Of a stretch of DNA of 64,000 nucleotides, positions 1-11,436 are shown piece by piece. Numbering within the stretch: position 1 is the stretch's first letter; the number at the start of each line of letters is the position of its first letter. The notes beneath the pieces were generated by a model. The model searched no databases. It was not told where the DNA came from and saw nothing but the letters and a program-made list of their open reading frames with translations. This DNA is from Bolinopsis microptera. Taxonomy: Eukaryota; Ctenophora; Tentaculata; Lobata; Bolinopsidae. Location of the stretch: contig NC_087073.1 in the NCBI RefSeq assembly GCF_026151205.1, forward strand, positions 16,821,837 to 16,885,836, read 5' to 3'. A program made the position numbers and the translations under genes.

Positions 1-1056
1 TTGGTAATCTAGCTAGGCACACTTGGGGCACAGTTGGGGCACAAAATTGTATTTCCTGAGGCACAGTTGGGGCAAAAAGTTACTTGGGGCACACTTGGGG
101 CACAGTTGAGGCAAAAAAATGTGGGTGGCGGTGGAGCGACTGCAGGAATAATGGGAGGTGGTGGAGCGACGCCGGGAACGATGGGAAGAGGAGGTGGGGG
201 CGGAGGGCCAACTCCAAAGGGCTGAAGACATCCTGGAGGACGGAGCTCACAGAAAAATTGGTGGACCCGGCCATATTATCGAGATCGATGAATCGAAATT
301 TGGAAAGAAAAAATACAACCGAGGAAGAAGAGTTGTTGGTAAATGGATACTTGGGGGATTTTGTAGGACTACAGACGAGTGTTTTCTAGTGGAATGTCGT
401 AACAACCGGAGGGACCACCACACTCTCCTTCGCTTGATAAAGCTTTACGTTGCCCCAGGGACCACCATCTTGACTGACAAGTGGAAAGGACTAAAGGATA
501 CCGTGCTCTTCCACGGCATGGATTTGTACATCTAGTGGTCAACAATTCGAGAGGCTTCGTTGACCCCTTAACTGGCGTCCACACGAACACGTGTGAAGAC
601 TGAAGGGATGTGGTTTTACGCAAAGAAACACATGCTCCGTGGCCATGGAAGGACCAGGGCAGACTCTGAAGCCCTAGAGATAGCCCTCTGTGAGTTCATG
701 TGGAGAAAGCGTCGTAACCTCACCCGATCGGACGCATCTGTCAGAAGAGCTTTCAATAGCGAAATCCCTAAGCTTATGAGAAGAGTATTATCCTGAATAG
801 TTGAATGTATAAATTTATTAATGTATTCAGGAATTAGGTTAATTTTAATTAAGTTAAAAATTACGTATACATTGTTACTTATTAATACACCAGAAGATTG
901 TTTACCTTAGTCATTTTTGTCCCAAATGTGCCCCAGTTGGTCCCCAACTGTATTTGCCCCAAGTGTGCCCCAAGTAACTTTTTGCCCCAAATATGCCCCA
1001 GGAAATACAATTTTGTGCCCCAAATGTGCCCCAAGTGTGCCTAGCTAGATTACCAA
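1..1056. mobile_element. Merlin-type DNA transposon with long terminal inverted repeats
   Basis: The first ~115 bases and the last ~115 bases (about 940-1056) are inverted copies that begin TTGGTAATCTAGCTAGGCAC. Both are built of short units of the form (C/A)TTGGGGCACA, so the ends are arrays of a G-rich motif and not one unique TIR. Between them lies a decayed transposase of the IS1595/ISXO2-like (Merlin) family. The left end coincides with the window edge, so its target duplication cannot be seen. The same termini recur at 42376 and 46694, which makes this a repeated family in the genome. Confidence 0.8.
158..796 (+). pseudogene. Merlin (IS1595/ISXO2-like) transposase, frameshifted
   Basis: A DDE-type transposase that would cut and paste the surrounding TIR element. 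The catalytic blocks are visible in order: an IDESKFGKKKYNRGR block (first Asp) near 280-330, an ILTDKW block (second Asp) near 468-485, and a VDP-LTGVHTNTCE block (Glu) near 560-600. These blocks fall in different frames: one shift lies near 533 and another near 598, after which the C-terminal part (GMWFYAKKH onward) stays open to a stop at 796. The protein is therefore non-functional as read. The N-terminal part before about 250 resembles no domain I recognise. Family assignment rests on the DES-K-GR signature and the HTN--E--W region typical of Merlin transposases. Confidence 0.75.
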
Positions 1057-2500
1057 ATTGCCGAGAGTTGTTGCTTAGCAGATGGCATACTGTACCATAC
1101 TGTTCGAGGATTCCGTCGCCAAAATTTGAAAATTCGGTTTTTAGGGGCCACAACCAATCAACATTGAATTGCTTATACTCGTCACTCGTGTTTGCGAACA
1201 TGCTAGAAAATTCAGTGTAACATAATATTGCAATAGGTAATTAAATCCGGAATTTGATCTGAAAAGATGGCGCCAAACGGATTTAAAATGACGAAGTTAT
1301 CAAGCAATTTGTTTATATCGTTAACAAAATTGATTGGGTAATCATGTGATTGCATGCTACGACACCGTAATTGGGCTCTCTGTACGATTCCCATAGTGCC
1401 AACCCAATCACCTTATCACACCTAATGAATAACCTCCTTATGTTTCATATCTCGTTCATCTGAGAAGTAAAGCTAGAACTCTCATTTTTTCAGGACAAAC
1501 GTAATTTAAATGGCCAAACACAATTCAATAAAATTTGGCTTGATCCGACTATCCAAACTATAAAATAATTGCGAAAATGAACCTTCATTTGAAAAAAATG
1601 AACACGAATATTTTCGATTTGACAAATTCCTCGAACCAGTAATGGTAGTAAGTCGTACCGGAAAGAATTATTTCAATTGGGCACTCAGTGACTGAACTAT
1701 TAATGCCAACGTATGGGTACTGACTTTTGGCCCCCTCCCATGTAATAACATTAGATCACAGTCAACGTTCCATATTATATCATGATGTAAGCGATCTACG
1801 TAACTAACTCCACGTTGCGTTAATTCTGGCCCACCCTGCACAGATAACACGCCCCCATAACACGTGACTCCCACCTGACGATGGTATCAGCTTCGCTGGA
1901 GGAACCATGTCTGTCTGCTCCCAGAGAGATACCAAGAGGAGCAAGAAACTCTCCTAACTCCGAGTCTTGAGGTCTGGTTCTTTTGTTACTGCTTGCTATA
2001 CTAACATTTCCCTTTTTCCGCTTCATACCTTCCGCTAACGGAGACAGTATTCAAATTTTACTATTTTGTATGATTTGATATTATTGAGGTTCAAACACAT
2101 TTTAACTCAATTTAATTTGCTTTACTTTTATGAATTTTAGATCTTTTCCAGTTTTATGTAAGCTGATTAGCTCATTTTCATTTGTTGACAAATCGAAATA
2201 TTGAATAATCAGGATCAATTTTGTAAATCATGTAGGTATAAAATAAACAAGCTGACTAATACAGTATATAATTATAGGTAACAAAACGTCAAGAAAAACC
2301 ACAACAATAAAGAAAAACAGAAAATCTCACAGAATTTAATGGTCTCTCGTAGAATTAACAAATTATCAGCAAAATCGATAAATTAAACGATTGAAAGAAG
2401 TCGAATTATAAGTTACTACTAAGAAAAGATAACATTAACAAATCAATAACAAATAAGTTTCTTTCAATTCCTCTGCCCATTGTATGTCATTAGTAATCAG
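1057..2500. other. Intergenic, no convincing gene except one candidate exon
   Basis: AT-rich sequence between the Merlin element and the ABHD12-like gene. I see no TIR pair, tandem array or RNA gene. The only coding hint is the short minus-strand reading frame at 1875-2026, listed separately. Confidence 0.5.
1875..2026 (-). CDS. Candidate first exon of an unrecognised basic protein
   Basis: An ATG at 2026 opens a minus-strand frame starting MKRKKGN and rich in Lys, Arg and Ser. A plausible 5' splice site (CAG followed by GTGGGA) falls at 1874. The Lys/Arg start would fit a nuclear protein. No downstream exon that would continue it could be found within the window: the next possible acceptor on this strand would leave an intron of only about 39 bases. 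It may be the first exon of a gene running off the left edge, or chance. Confidence 0.22.
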
Positions 2501-4135
2501 TTATTGTAGCGGAGGATCATTGCGTTTCAAGTGTTCTTCAATTGCTTTCTTTACGGAACCCTGAAAAGAATGCACGGTTAAGTTTGTTATTACCTATTGT
2601 GGGACTTACGATTACAAGCCCCATTGCACTACGACACTCTGGCTCTGTCTGGATATTGTAAATTTGTCGAATTTGACAAATTCCAAGTTGATAAAACATC
2701 ATCAGCTTAGTAGCTATTATAGTAGTAATAGTACCTGTTGAATGAGGAAGTTATGTCCGCCCTCAGAGATGAGATGTAAAGTAGAAGCAGGACATAGTGT
2801 GTGGAGCTCTGTAGCGTGATGAGGAGCTATAACCTGAACATTGTCTTATTGGACACGTGCAGATTATTGGAATGTTAGATGAACTAAACAATTGTTAAGG
2901 CAAAATGGTAATTATATCTCTTTTGTTGGGCTACCAAAGACTAGAACCTCTAATTGATACAGAATAGAGGCTAAATGTTCAAATAGGACACACTTTAATA
3001 GCGCCAAACTTTCTAGTTTACTAGAATAAATAAAACAATTTCATCTCGACGACAAAACTCCTCGCCCCTATATTACATAACACAAGGTTAAATTTACCTC
3101 ATCATCCTCAGCGAACAATATCAGAACATTCTTGAGATCTCCAATAACGTCTTTAGTCACAAACAAATCACTAAACTGCCAGACGAAATCCTTGTAGATG
3201 GGGAGGCTATTCACAAATCTGAGGGTTGGTGATTTCAGCACACAATCAGGAATGGAGAGGAAGGGAGCCTCCAAGATAACAGCATCCACTGCCGCATCTT
3301 CCTGAATCAACTGATAAGCAGTCTGACATACCACACCTGTTCCCATGGAGTGACCGTACAGCACGACACGCTTGTCAGGATGCTCTGCACGTGCAAACGC
3401 CAACACTTGTCTCGCATCTTGGATACTGTTGACTTGAGAAGACTCTCCGGGCGAGTCCGCGTAGCCCCTGTAATCGAATGAGTACACAGCACACCCTAGG
3501 GAGGCGAGGTAGTTAACCAGGTCTACACGGTATTGGTTACCACGTGACCCAGAACTACCGTGACAGTACACTACTACTGTGTCGCACAGACAGCTGCACG
3601 TGGGCACGCATTTGCACGTGTTGGCAACATACCAACAACCCAACGCGCCAATTGGTTGGCTGATTCCATCTTGTACGCCCCAAAGTAAGGGATTGTCCAG
3701 TGGTTTGTCAGCTTTGTAATACCAAGAGTGAAATAGAAACTTCCTTTGGAGGGTTGGAAACCGCACTAGTATCCAGGGGAACGGTAATAAAACTGAAATT
3801 AACAATCTGTTAGATTATATCCAGTATATTATATATGGATACTTTCGGCGAAAGATCGTAGGTATGTGATAAATCATTCCACTGCTCGAACATATAATTT
3901 AAATTTGGTGTTAATAGTCTAAAGGAAAATAGCAGAATTCTTATCAGAAGTCGAAGAACAACTTAAAATGTATTTGAATAAAATAGGAGTAGGACATACC
4001 AATAATCACAACGATTAAAGCGAGCAGTGCATTCCCTGAGAACCATAAGACTGAACCAAATATGGTTACAGCAGCCATCACTACCTGCTTGTGTGGATCC
4101 CACCCAATAGAATCTAGGCTACTTGTGCTGGACAT
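2501..4135 (-). CDS. ABHD12: ABHD12-like alpha/beta hydrolase (lysophospholipid/monoacylglycerol lipase), 4 exons
   Basis: Exons on the minus strand: 4000-4135, 3098-3792, 2735-2833, 2501-2560. All junctions are GT-AG and the lengths sum to 990 bases, giving 329 residues plus stop. Residues ~18-45 form a hydrophobic membrane anchor, as in ABHD12 proteins, which are ER-membrane serine hydrolases acting on lysophosphatidylserine and monoacylglycerol. The hydrolase fold follows: an HGSSGSRG oxyanion-loop region, YRGYADSPGE, the nucleophile elbow GHSMGTG (Ser), an EDDEV acid and a final EGGHN histidine split onto exon 3. So the Ser-Asp-His triad is complete. It is shorter than human ABHD12 (398 residues), mostly at the N-terminus. 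The close relative ABHD13 is possible, but the YRGYADS and LILFAEDDE stretches and the position of the anchor favour ABHD12. Confidence 0.8.
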
Positions 4136-4250
4136 TCTGCGGTAATTAGTAGCAATTAGCGGAAATCATAGCTGATTCAGTTGTTGTATGATATCGAAAA
4201 ATATCTATTAAATATGTAATTAATAATCATTTGATCAGACGATTTGTTCA

Positions 4251-5072
4251 CAGAGGCAACATATAACTATAAGTGCAGCAAATTTTTGCGAAAAGTGCGA
4301 TTCCGCACTTGCCTGAATTTGCTTAATGTGCGGAAAATTTGGCGAGTTTGGCGAATAGTGCGGCTTAAGTGTAGTGAGTTTGAGCCTTGCGGGTCTGGGC
4401 CTAGCGGAAGTCTTCAAAATGACTGTAATATGGCCAGTAAACTATTAACACTCCCTAACAACAAAAGAGCAACTGATAAGAGATATTATGATTATTATGA
4501 CTCTGGTCAGTCTTAAATACAGTCTAATATAAGTTATCTCACAGCATATTGGTACGATGATGCGATTCTTCTAAAGCTGTGACTTTTTAAAGAGTGCAAT
4601 CGTCGCGTTGCGATCATTGGTATGTTTATTTAATCACCAAAGAAATTTGGTGTCCTTTCATCCAAAAGTTACACCATCTGCATACTCAAAATGAAATCAT
4701 TGCTAGATACATTTTGCAAGTTGCTACTCAGCACCTATATTTCATCAAAATAGCAAACATTTAGAAAATATCGCTATGATTTGATGGCAATATTCTATTT
4801 CTATTTCGGAATATATAAAATATGCGGTATCGAGGTAAACGACTCATCAATAAGTTAATAGTGCGATTATGTGCGGGAAACGGTTAATAGTGCGATTATG
4901 TGCGGGAAACGGTTAATAGTGAGATTGTGTGCAGGAACGGTTAATAGTGCGATTATGTGCGGGAAACGGTTAATAGTGCGTTTATGTGCGGGAAACGGTT
5001 AATAATGCGATTATGTGCGGGAAACGGTTAATAGTACGATGCCACACCCGCCGCACTTATATACTGCCTCTG
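4251..5072. mobile_element. Non-autonomous hAT-type element
   Basis: The left end starts CAGAGGCAACATATAA and the right end is the inverse of CAGAGGCAGTATATAAG, both with the CAG start common in hAT elements. The flanking 8-mers are tttgttca (4243-4250) and ttcgttca (5073-5080), a 7 of 8 match that fits the 8-bp hAT target duplication. No transposase is present. The interior has G/C-rich 'gtgcg' motifs and, from 4858, a tandem array. It sits about 115 bases upstream of the ABHD12-like start codon and so could influence that promoter. Confidence 0.65.
4858..5045. repeat. 29-bp minisatellite inside the hAT element
   Basis: About six head-to-tail copies of a 29-base unit around the core GTGCGATTATGTGCGGGAAA, with point changes between copies. 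The unit repeats the 'gtgcg' motif seen near the element's ends, so the array probably grew from a subterminal motif. Confidence 0.85.
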
Positions 5073-5080
5073 TTCGTTCA

Positions 5081-5922
5081 TGAATAAGAAATTCGGTTCA
5101 ACTGTAGAATAATACTAAATCAAATAACCTGTTAAATAAGAGAATAAAGTAACACGAGTAACTAGCCACTCTACACAGGGCTACACATTTTGTAATACGG
5201 TGAGGATCACACTGAGAATTAGAACGATCTAGTGCACAGAAACACGTTTAAAACATTTAAACAGAAACATTTAAACAGTTTACCAAACCAGTAACACTGC
5301 ATTTCAGCTAAAGAGCACTTACCATGTTTTCACTGACACCCCGTAACCTGCTCAAACACACAAACTGACAAAATGTGAAAGTGAGAATATAAGACTGCTT
5401 GCTCAAATATGAAAGTGGATAAGGCATGACGTTAGATACTGCAACGTGATTGGCTGAATCTGAGCCCGTCACGTCACAACCGTGCAGCTATTGGTGGATA
5501 TGTTACCGGTACAAGTACAATAGAGGGTGTCAAATAACATTGTAATATATCGAGCTGTGGAAATGGCAGTGTCAGAGTGGCACGTTTTTATGATTTGTAG
5601 TGAGCTACTAAATATGGGAGTTATTGCAGGTTGTGAAATAAAATCATGCGGAGAAAACCCTTATGAGAGGTCTTGACACTACAAGAGTTAAAGGAAAGAA
5701 GATAATGCAAAGTTGGTAATCACACCATGAAAGGTCAGCTACAAAATATGTACAATACCAGAGGAAGATACAGGGCACAATTTAGGAGCAATATTCGCGA
5801 GATAATGATTAACGACCGTAAAAGTGTAAGCATAGAACAGCATGGAAACTGTGCCAGGATCCAGAATCCAGATTTATCATATCAGTTATCAATTATCTAC
5901 TCTTAGAGATTATGCCTTATTC
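5081..5922. other. Intergenic, nothing recognised
   Basis: No open reading frame, TIR pair or RNA gene is evident. The stretch is AT-rich with one local rise in GC around 5440-5510. Confidence 0.5.
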
Positions 5923-5924
5923 TA

Positions 5925-6498
5925 CAGGGTGGCCCATAAGTCAGTGTGCAAACGTTGGGCTTTGAACAATATATATATATAATATATACAGTCGGCATGC
6001 TGTGACTGATATTTCTCATTTGAGGATTCTATCGCCATAATTTTAAAATACCCTTGTTGGAGGACACGCCCTTTTAACATTAAATTAGTTTTACTCGTTT
6101 TAAGAGGAACATGCTATATACTGCACTACATACTGCACTACATACTGCACTACATACTGCACTGTATACTGCACTATATACTGCACTGTCATACTGCACT
6201 ATATACTGCACTGTATACTGCACTATATACTGCACTGTATACTGCACTATATACGGCACTATATACTGCACTATATACTGCACTGTATACTGCACTGTAT
6301 ACTGCACTATATACTGCACTACATACTGCACTATATACTGCACTGTATACTGCACTGTATACTGCACTATATACTGCACTGTATACTGCACTATATACTG
6401 CACAATATACTGCACTATATACTGCACAATATACTGCACTATATATCAGTGACTGAGAAATAACCCAAACGTTTGCACACTGACTTATGGGCCACCTG
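5925..6498. mobile_element. Mariner/Tc1-type MITE
   Basis: The ends are near-perfect inverted repeats of about 35 bases: CAGGGTGGCCCATAAGTCAG at the left and the inverse of CAGGTGGCCCATAAGTCAGT at the right. Both ends are flanked by TA (5923-5924 and 6499-6500), the target duplication of the IS630-Tc1-mariner superfamily. No transposase frame is present. Most of the interior is a 10-bp tandem array. Confidence 0.85.
6112..6444. repeat. 10-bp minisatellite TATACTGCAC
   Basis: About 33 copies of a decamer of the form TA(T/C)ACTGCAC or TGTACTGCAC fill the centre of the MITE. Because 10 is not a multiple of three and no frame of the decamer makes a stop, the array reads open on both strands. These long frames are an artefact and not a gene. 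Confidence 0.9.
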
Positions 6499-6500
6499 TA

Positions 6501-6859
6501 TCATCACCAGACTTCTTACTCCTGAAACCATTGACAGATTCTAATTAAAATTATTATTTCTAAATATGGGGTAGTTTACATATTATTATTACGTTATCAC
6601 TTTTAGGCAAATTTGAAACCCCCTCCCCCTCCGTAATAAGTTTTACACATAGCTATTGTGTTAAAATTACACTAGCGTAATAATTTAGAAACCTCCTCCG
6701 TCCCCTAAGTGACCACGTAATATGTGAACAACCCCATATTATGATCATATTATTATCATAGTCTCACAATAAAACTCATGATCTTATACAACAAACAATG
6801 TGTAGCAAATGAAACATCTTAATAATTACAGAATTATGAAAACATAAAGCAGTAGAACT
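6501..6859. other. 3' flank of PRMT9, nothing recognised
   Basis: AT-rich sequence with C-rich patches near 6610-6630 and 6690. It probably includes the PRMT9 3' untranslated region. Confidence 0.45.
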
Positions 6860-9241
6860 TCACGCGGGTGTAATTGAGGCTGATAAACTAGTCCCACTAA
6901 AACACACAGATAATGTATAGCTGTCCCCCCTCTCTACCTCACATCCAAATAATATGGCAGCAGGTCTCCATAAGGGCTCGTCTGAAGAACAAAACTTAGC
7001 CCCCGACTGAAACTCTAACTCAGTCCAAAATACAAGAGCAGTAGGTGGGAGAGGAGCTAAACCCTGAAACTGTATAGTTCTTGAGTTAAGTTGCGGAGTC
7101 TGCTCTGATACTCCCAGTAGGATGAGTTGTTCTGATAGTTTAGTGTGTTCTAGCGTGTTCCATGGTATGTTCTCATGAAGCAGAGTCCTATATTTGTTAA
7201 CCTCTGAAGATAAGGTGTTTGACTGGCTGGTGTCCCTCAGGCACAGAGCTAGAGGGTTCACTCGGGACCACGAGAGAAGTTTCTTGCTGTGCAAAACGTA
7301 GCCACGAAACGATACTGACTTAACTGAGGCATACTGAAACGGATTGCTAATAACAAGTCCACACACATCCACAACTTTTGGAACGACGTTGAGAAGTTCG
7401 TTAGACGAGGACTGAGCGAAGTTGCTGTTGAGCAGTTTAACTTGACTAGGTTCCACAACCGAATACTCCGCCTGATCTCCAACCCACGACAAAAGAACAC
7501 TCACCTCAGTCAGCTCCACCTTGATACCAACCACCTGACCAGATGTAACGTACCGTCTGGGTAACGGGTGGAAACCTTGCTCCCAACACCCCATACGGGA
7601 GTGGTTAGTTTTAGAAAGTTAGGAGCAGTGGTGATGGTGTTGTCCTGGAAGAGATCTGCAGTGAGGAATGAACACACTCCGTCACACCAACCATCTGTAA
7701 TTACAGGTAGTGATATTAATGATAGTGTTCTATCAAAAGTGTCTCCTAGCTTCACTTTAAAGATATTTGCGGGGTCGCTCAGCTGAACTACATCTGTGTA
7801 TTCGTCAATAAACTCACAACAATACGGTTCCTCGGAGGTTCCTATGTTTGTTCTGAAATTACCACAAAATGAACCTAAATGCAAAGTTTGGGAATGAATA
7901 AGAAAGCCTTGTAACGTCACCTGTGAGGGGATAAACCGTATGTTTTTGTTTAATGACCTAAGCGCTAAATCTCGACAGCTCCTAACAATTCCCTCGCCTA
8001 TCCCTATACTATCCAGGGTCTCCGAAACAACCAAATCTACATGATTGCTACCAACATCAAACTCTTCCGAAGAACAATGCCCGAATTTAATGTTACCAAC
8101 ACCAGCGGTTACTGATTTCCCCATCCTACAAACAACCTCATCTTGTTCCACAGCAAATACAGTTGTAGCTCCAGCTGCTGCTGCATAGAGGCTCAATATA
8201 CCAGAGCCAGCTCCCACGTCCAACACAACAGAACGACGATCCTTTAGTTCTGAGAGGAAGCTGGAGATGGCAGAGCTGAATGAGTGATTTCGGCGAATGT
8301 CGTTGAGCATTCTGAAGCTCCATCTTACTACCAGGGTGTTGCGAATGTTGCTCACAGTTTCGAACAGATCAGGATCTAGTATCCTCCTTGAATTACATAC
8401 CACTGAAAAAAATTGTAAGTTGAATATTATAATTAAATTAAATATTGAATATGATGATAATAATCAAAATTTAATATAGACTCTCGATTAACCTGGTTCC
8501 GATGAACCGGGTTTACGATTTACGCATAATCTTACCCTTTATATATATATAAGTATATATAAGTATATATTATATATTGATCCTAGTTTTATATTAAAAT
8601 TTATGTGAATCCATCTAACGGGTCCTCATATTTACTGAGCATTCCAACAACTTGATAAGATAACTAACTACCTCTTGATAAGTAGAGATTAGCCTCCACT
8701 AAGTTTCCCTGTTGCACGGCCGCCCCACCAAACAATCTACACACTGTTTCCTCGTGGTAACTGTATCTTTTAAGCTTGGTTATCTCCTCAAAACAGGCTC
8801 TTTGTTGTTGGGCACACTGGCAGTGTGTGAGCCACGAATCTAGACAGCTCCGTAGTATCTCCCAACACTGCAGTGGTGTGGTAAAGTTAGTGAACACCTC
8901 GCAAATCTTTAGATCTACGACTCTTTCATTTTAAAAACTTCTAAAGGCACAGCTGCATTGATTAGCTTCAGGCTTTTTATACACATAAGAATGCTTCAAT
9001 TCACCTCAATGTTACTATATTATATTTTACAAATGTATGATGTATACTTATATGGCAATTTTGGTCATTTTCAAATTTCACATCTTAGTGGTCAATTGTA
9101 TTTTGGAAGCTTCCAACAACAATTAATATAAATATGGATAATATTCCCTACCTGTTCTATCAAGTTGGTGTCTGAAAGGCGTTGTAGTTTGGAGATAACA
9201 AGACTCACTGCAGTGTCAACACCTACAGTTGCAGCCTTCAT
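6860..9241 (-). CDS. PRMT9: Protein arginine methyltransferase PRMT9, 3 exons, one apparent frameshift
   Basis: Exons on the minus strand: 9152-9241 (start ATG), 8672-8897, 6860-8402. The acceptor of exon 2 (GCGAG) is weak but keeps phase. The N-terminal exons encode a TPR-like helical segment ending in CFEEI---NLYLSR, then the PRMT core: VRWSFRMLND, SAM-binding motif VLDVGAGSGILSL, and the double-E-type loop SETLDSIGIGEG. After the barrel comes the conserved CWEQGFHPLP block. This order (TPR then PRMT) and the xVxRWxFxMLND motif match PRMT9, a type II enzyme that in vertebrates methylates a splicing factor. The frame slips by one base at a run of four G (plus-strand CCCC, 7589-7592); five would restore CWEQ. 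About 619 residues, against 845 in human. It lies 378 bases downstream of TBCB on the same strand. Confidence 0.82.
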
Positions 9242-9618
9242 TACCCGGTACTGGTACTTCTGGGCACTTGGCGGAACAAAATTATACCAAATACTGCACA
9301 ATTTGATTGTTATGAAGAAAGGAAATGTTTATATCTTGATTGAAGGGATGATTTGTTGGATACTTTGTATCGAAGAACCGAACTTAGTCGATGATCGTCC
9401 TAATTTCATTGACACCGACAGTGCAATTTTGGGTAACGAAACAAGGAAATATTATGTAACAGTGAAACTGAATATTTACAAAAAATATTATATCAAATAA
9501 CGTCGTATAGTTACAGCATCTTACGAAAGGAAAAAACATAGTGAAAATTCGAGCTGTGCAACGTGCTCACAATAATCATGACGGGCAGTTTGGTAATCTA
9601 CGGAATGGCACATAAAAA

Positions 9619-10332
9619 TCAGATCTCATCATCAGAAAAGTCCATTTCAGGAGGGAAATCTCCAACTTCCACCATCCTGGGCTGGAGGAATGCACCGTAC
9701 TTATTCTCACACTTGAAGTATCTCTTTCCCTCCACCACTCCGTCGTGTTTTCCCACGGGCTCATCAAACTTGATCCCAACCCAGTGACCGTCCTTAAACT
9801 CCACCTCTCCCACAAACATGACTTGTCCACGTCGGGGTGGTTGTTTTGGAGTGCGTGCTTCACATCTGTCACCGATGTTCATCTTTGAGGCCCTCTCCTT
9901 GTTCTCCTCCGATTGAGCCGCCAGTTTTGCTTGTACCTCAGGGTTAAACCTTCCAAGTTTATTGCGCTTCTTAAAAGCCTGGACAGTATCCTCCTTCTGG
10001 TCGTACTCCTCCTTCGACAGCTCGTATTTCTCAACAGCGCTAGTATCCTGGAAATTAGCCGCTGTAGGGTCTGTGATATGTAACCTCACATCAGATGGCA
10101 AAACATTCTTCAAAATAGCATCGTCGTCTGTAAGCTTCCCGATTGACTTGTTTAGGTCGTTGAATATTTCTATTTTCATCGAGTTCATAGATGCTCCGGT
10201 GATCATTTCAAGTTTTCCCTTGAGCTCTCTGACGGTGATGTGTGAAGGGAACCGCTTCTCTGTAGCCATAGGAGATACTGCGCTGGTGATGCTGAGCTTG
10301 AGGAAGTCAGGGTTGGTTACTATAGCTGCCAT
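9619..10332 (-). CDS. TBCB: Tubulin-folding cofactor B, intronless
   Basis: 237 residues in one exon, close to the 244 of the human protein. Residues ~8-90 form the ubiquitin-like domain. A linker with KEEYDQKEDTVQAFKK follows, then a CAP-Gly domain at ~150-225 with VGEVEFKDGHWVGIKFDEP and FKCENKYGAFLQP. The C-terminus is DFSDDEI, the acidic DEI tail conserved in TBCB and used with TBCE to dissociate alpha/beta-tubulin. It acts in the cytosol on alpha-tubulin. The gene has no intron, unlike its usual multi-exon structure in vertebrates. It is intact and shows no poly-A trace, so it could be a functional retrocopy or a native intron loss. Confidence 0.95.
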   Translation of the reverse strand: MAAIVTNPDFLKLSITSAVSPMATEKRFPSHITVRELKGKLEMITGASMNSMKIEIFNDLNKSIGKLTDDDAILKNVLPSDVRLHITDPTAANFQDTSAVEKYELSKEEYDQKEDTVQAFKKRNKLGRFNPEVQAKLAAQSEENKERASKMNIGDRCEARTPKQPPRRGQVMFVGEVEFKDGHWVGIKFDEPVGKHDGVVEGKRYFKCENKYGAFLQPRMVEVGDFPPEMDFSDDEI

Positions 10333-11436
10333 GGTGTTGCCTGCTTGTTGTACACAACTGTACGCCTACAGTGGGATTAAACATGTTATGAGTGTATCTT
10401 CATCGAATAGTTATAAAAATAAACAAGGTTAAAACATCGTATTTAATGTTTTGAACAGTTTTTGAACTATTTGACTTTCAAGAATTGTTTGTGGTGAGAT
10501 TTGTGACGAAACAGTAAACAATAAAACAAAACGGAAAAGAATTTGTGGGTCCCAAAAATAGAATTGAAGAAGAATTAAGAATGAACACAATAAAGCAATA
10601 ACAATAATATAATATTAATACAGATTTTAGACTCGTATCATTGTTTAATGTTTATTGATATATAATTTCATACATTAACAAAATCTTAAGTTGTACGTTG
10701 GTACTCATCAATAAGATAAAACTTTTCAGAATTTTACACAAACATATAAAATAAAAAAGCATCACCTAAAACATTTAAAACATTAGCTTAAAACCGAATT
10801 TTAATTTGGCGTCTAAATTCGAGGCATGTCCGTTCAGTATAATACAACAAGTCAATATTCTATCAGATTGTACAACAAATAGAAAAATTAAGAAAGGAAG
10901 TTAAGAAGCTTTAAAAAGAATGTCAGTTTGATTATATATATACCAAATAAGATGAAAATAAGCATAAAATAGCATAAAACTTAATATTCGAATCCGAAAG
11001 TTGACGGGAACATATTATCTGCAATTCAATAAAATAACTCAACAGCGTAATCAAGAGTCAAGACTAGATCAAAATCAATGACACCCGATTGGTCGATGAT
11101 CAATTCTTAATAAGTTAATAGTTTTGATAACCTTTAAAATGAAATACGTAACATTATCTACATACTTAGACTTAGTTTACTCACTTGCTTACATTTATAT
11201 GAAGTGAAATGAGACAAAGTATTTACTGTATTATATCCACAAAAGATATCAAAATTATAAATTACTGATTTCAAAGCGGCTCTTAGCTCCTAGTATAGTG
11301 AAATATAAAAAGGACTATCTGTTAATTTAGCATTAAGGAACTTCGTTGCTTATATAATATAAAATATTATATAATAAGGTATTTTACATACCCATATAAT
11401 TAATTTTACACTACCCCATACTCTAATTAATTCAAT
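10333..11436. other. AT-rich intergenic region
   Basis: It separates TBCB from the first SLC22-like gene. No coding frame, TIR or tandem array was seen. It should contain the TBCB promoter at its low-coordinate end and the SLC22-like 3' untranslated region at its high-coordinate end. Confidence 0.5.

Noticed and set aside
4858-5045. Possible CRISPR-like array
   Set aside because: The copies are contiguous with no spacers, and the organism is a eukaryote; it is a minisatellite in a hAT element.
6080-6452. Open frames of Tyr/Ile/Val/Gln and Cys/Thr/Ile on both strands
   Set aside because: Produced by the 10-bp satellite, which has no stop in any phase.
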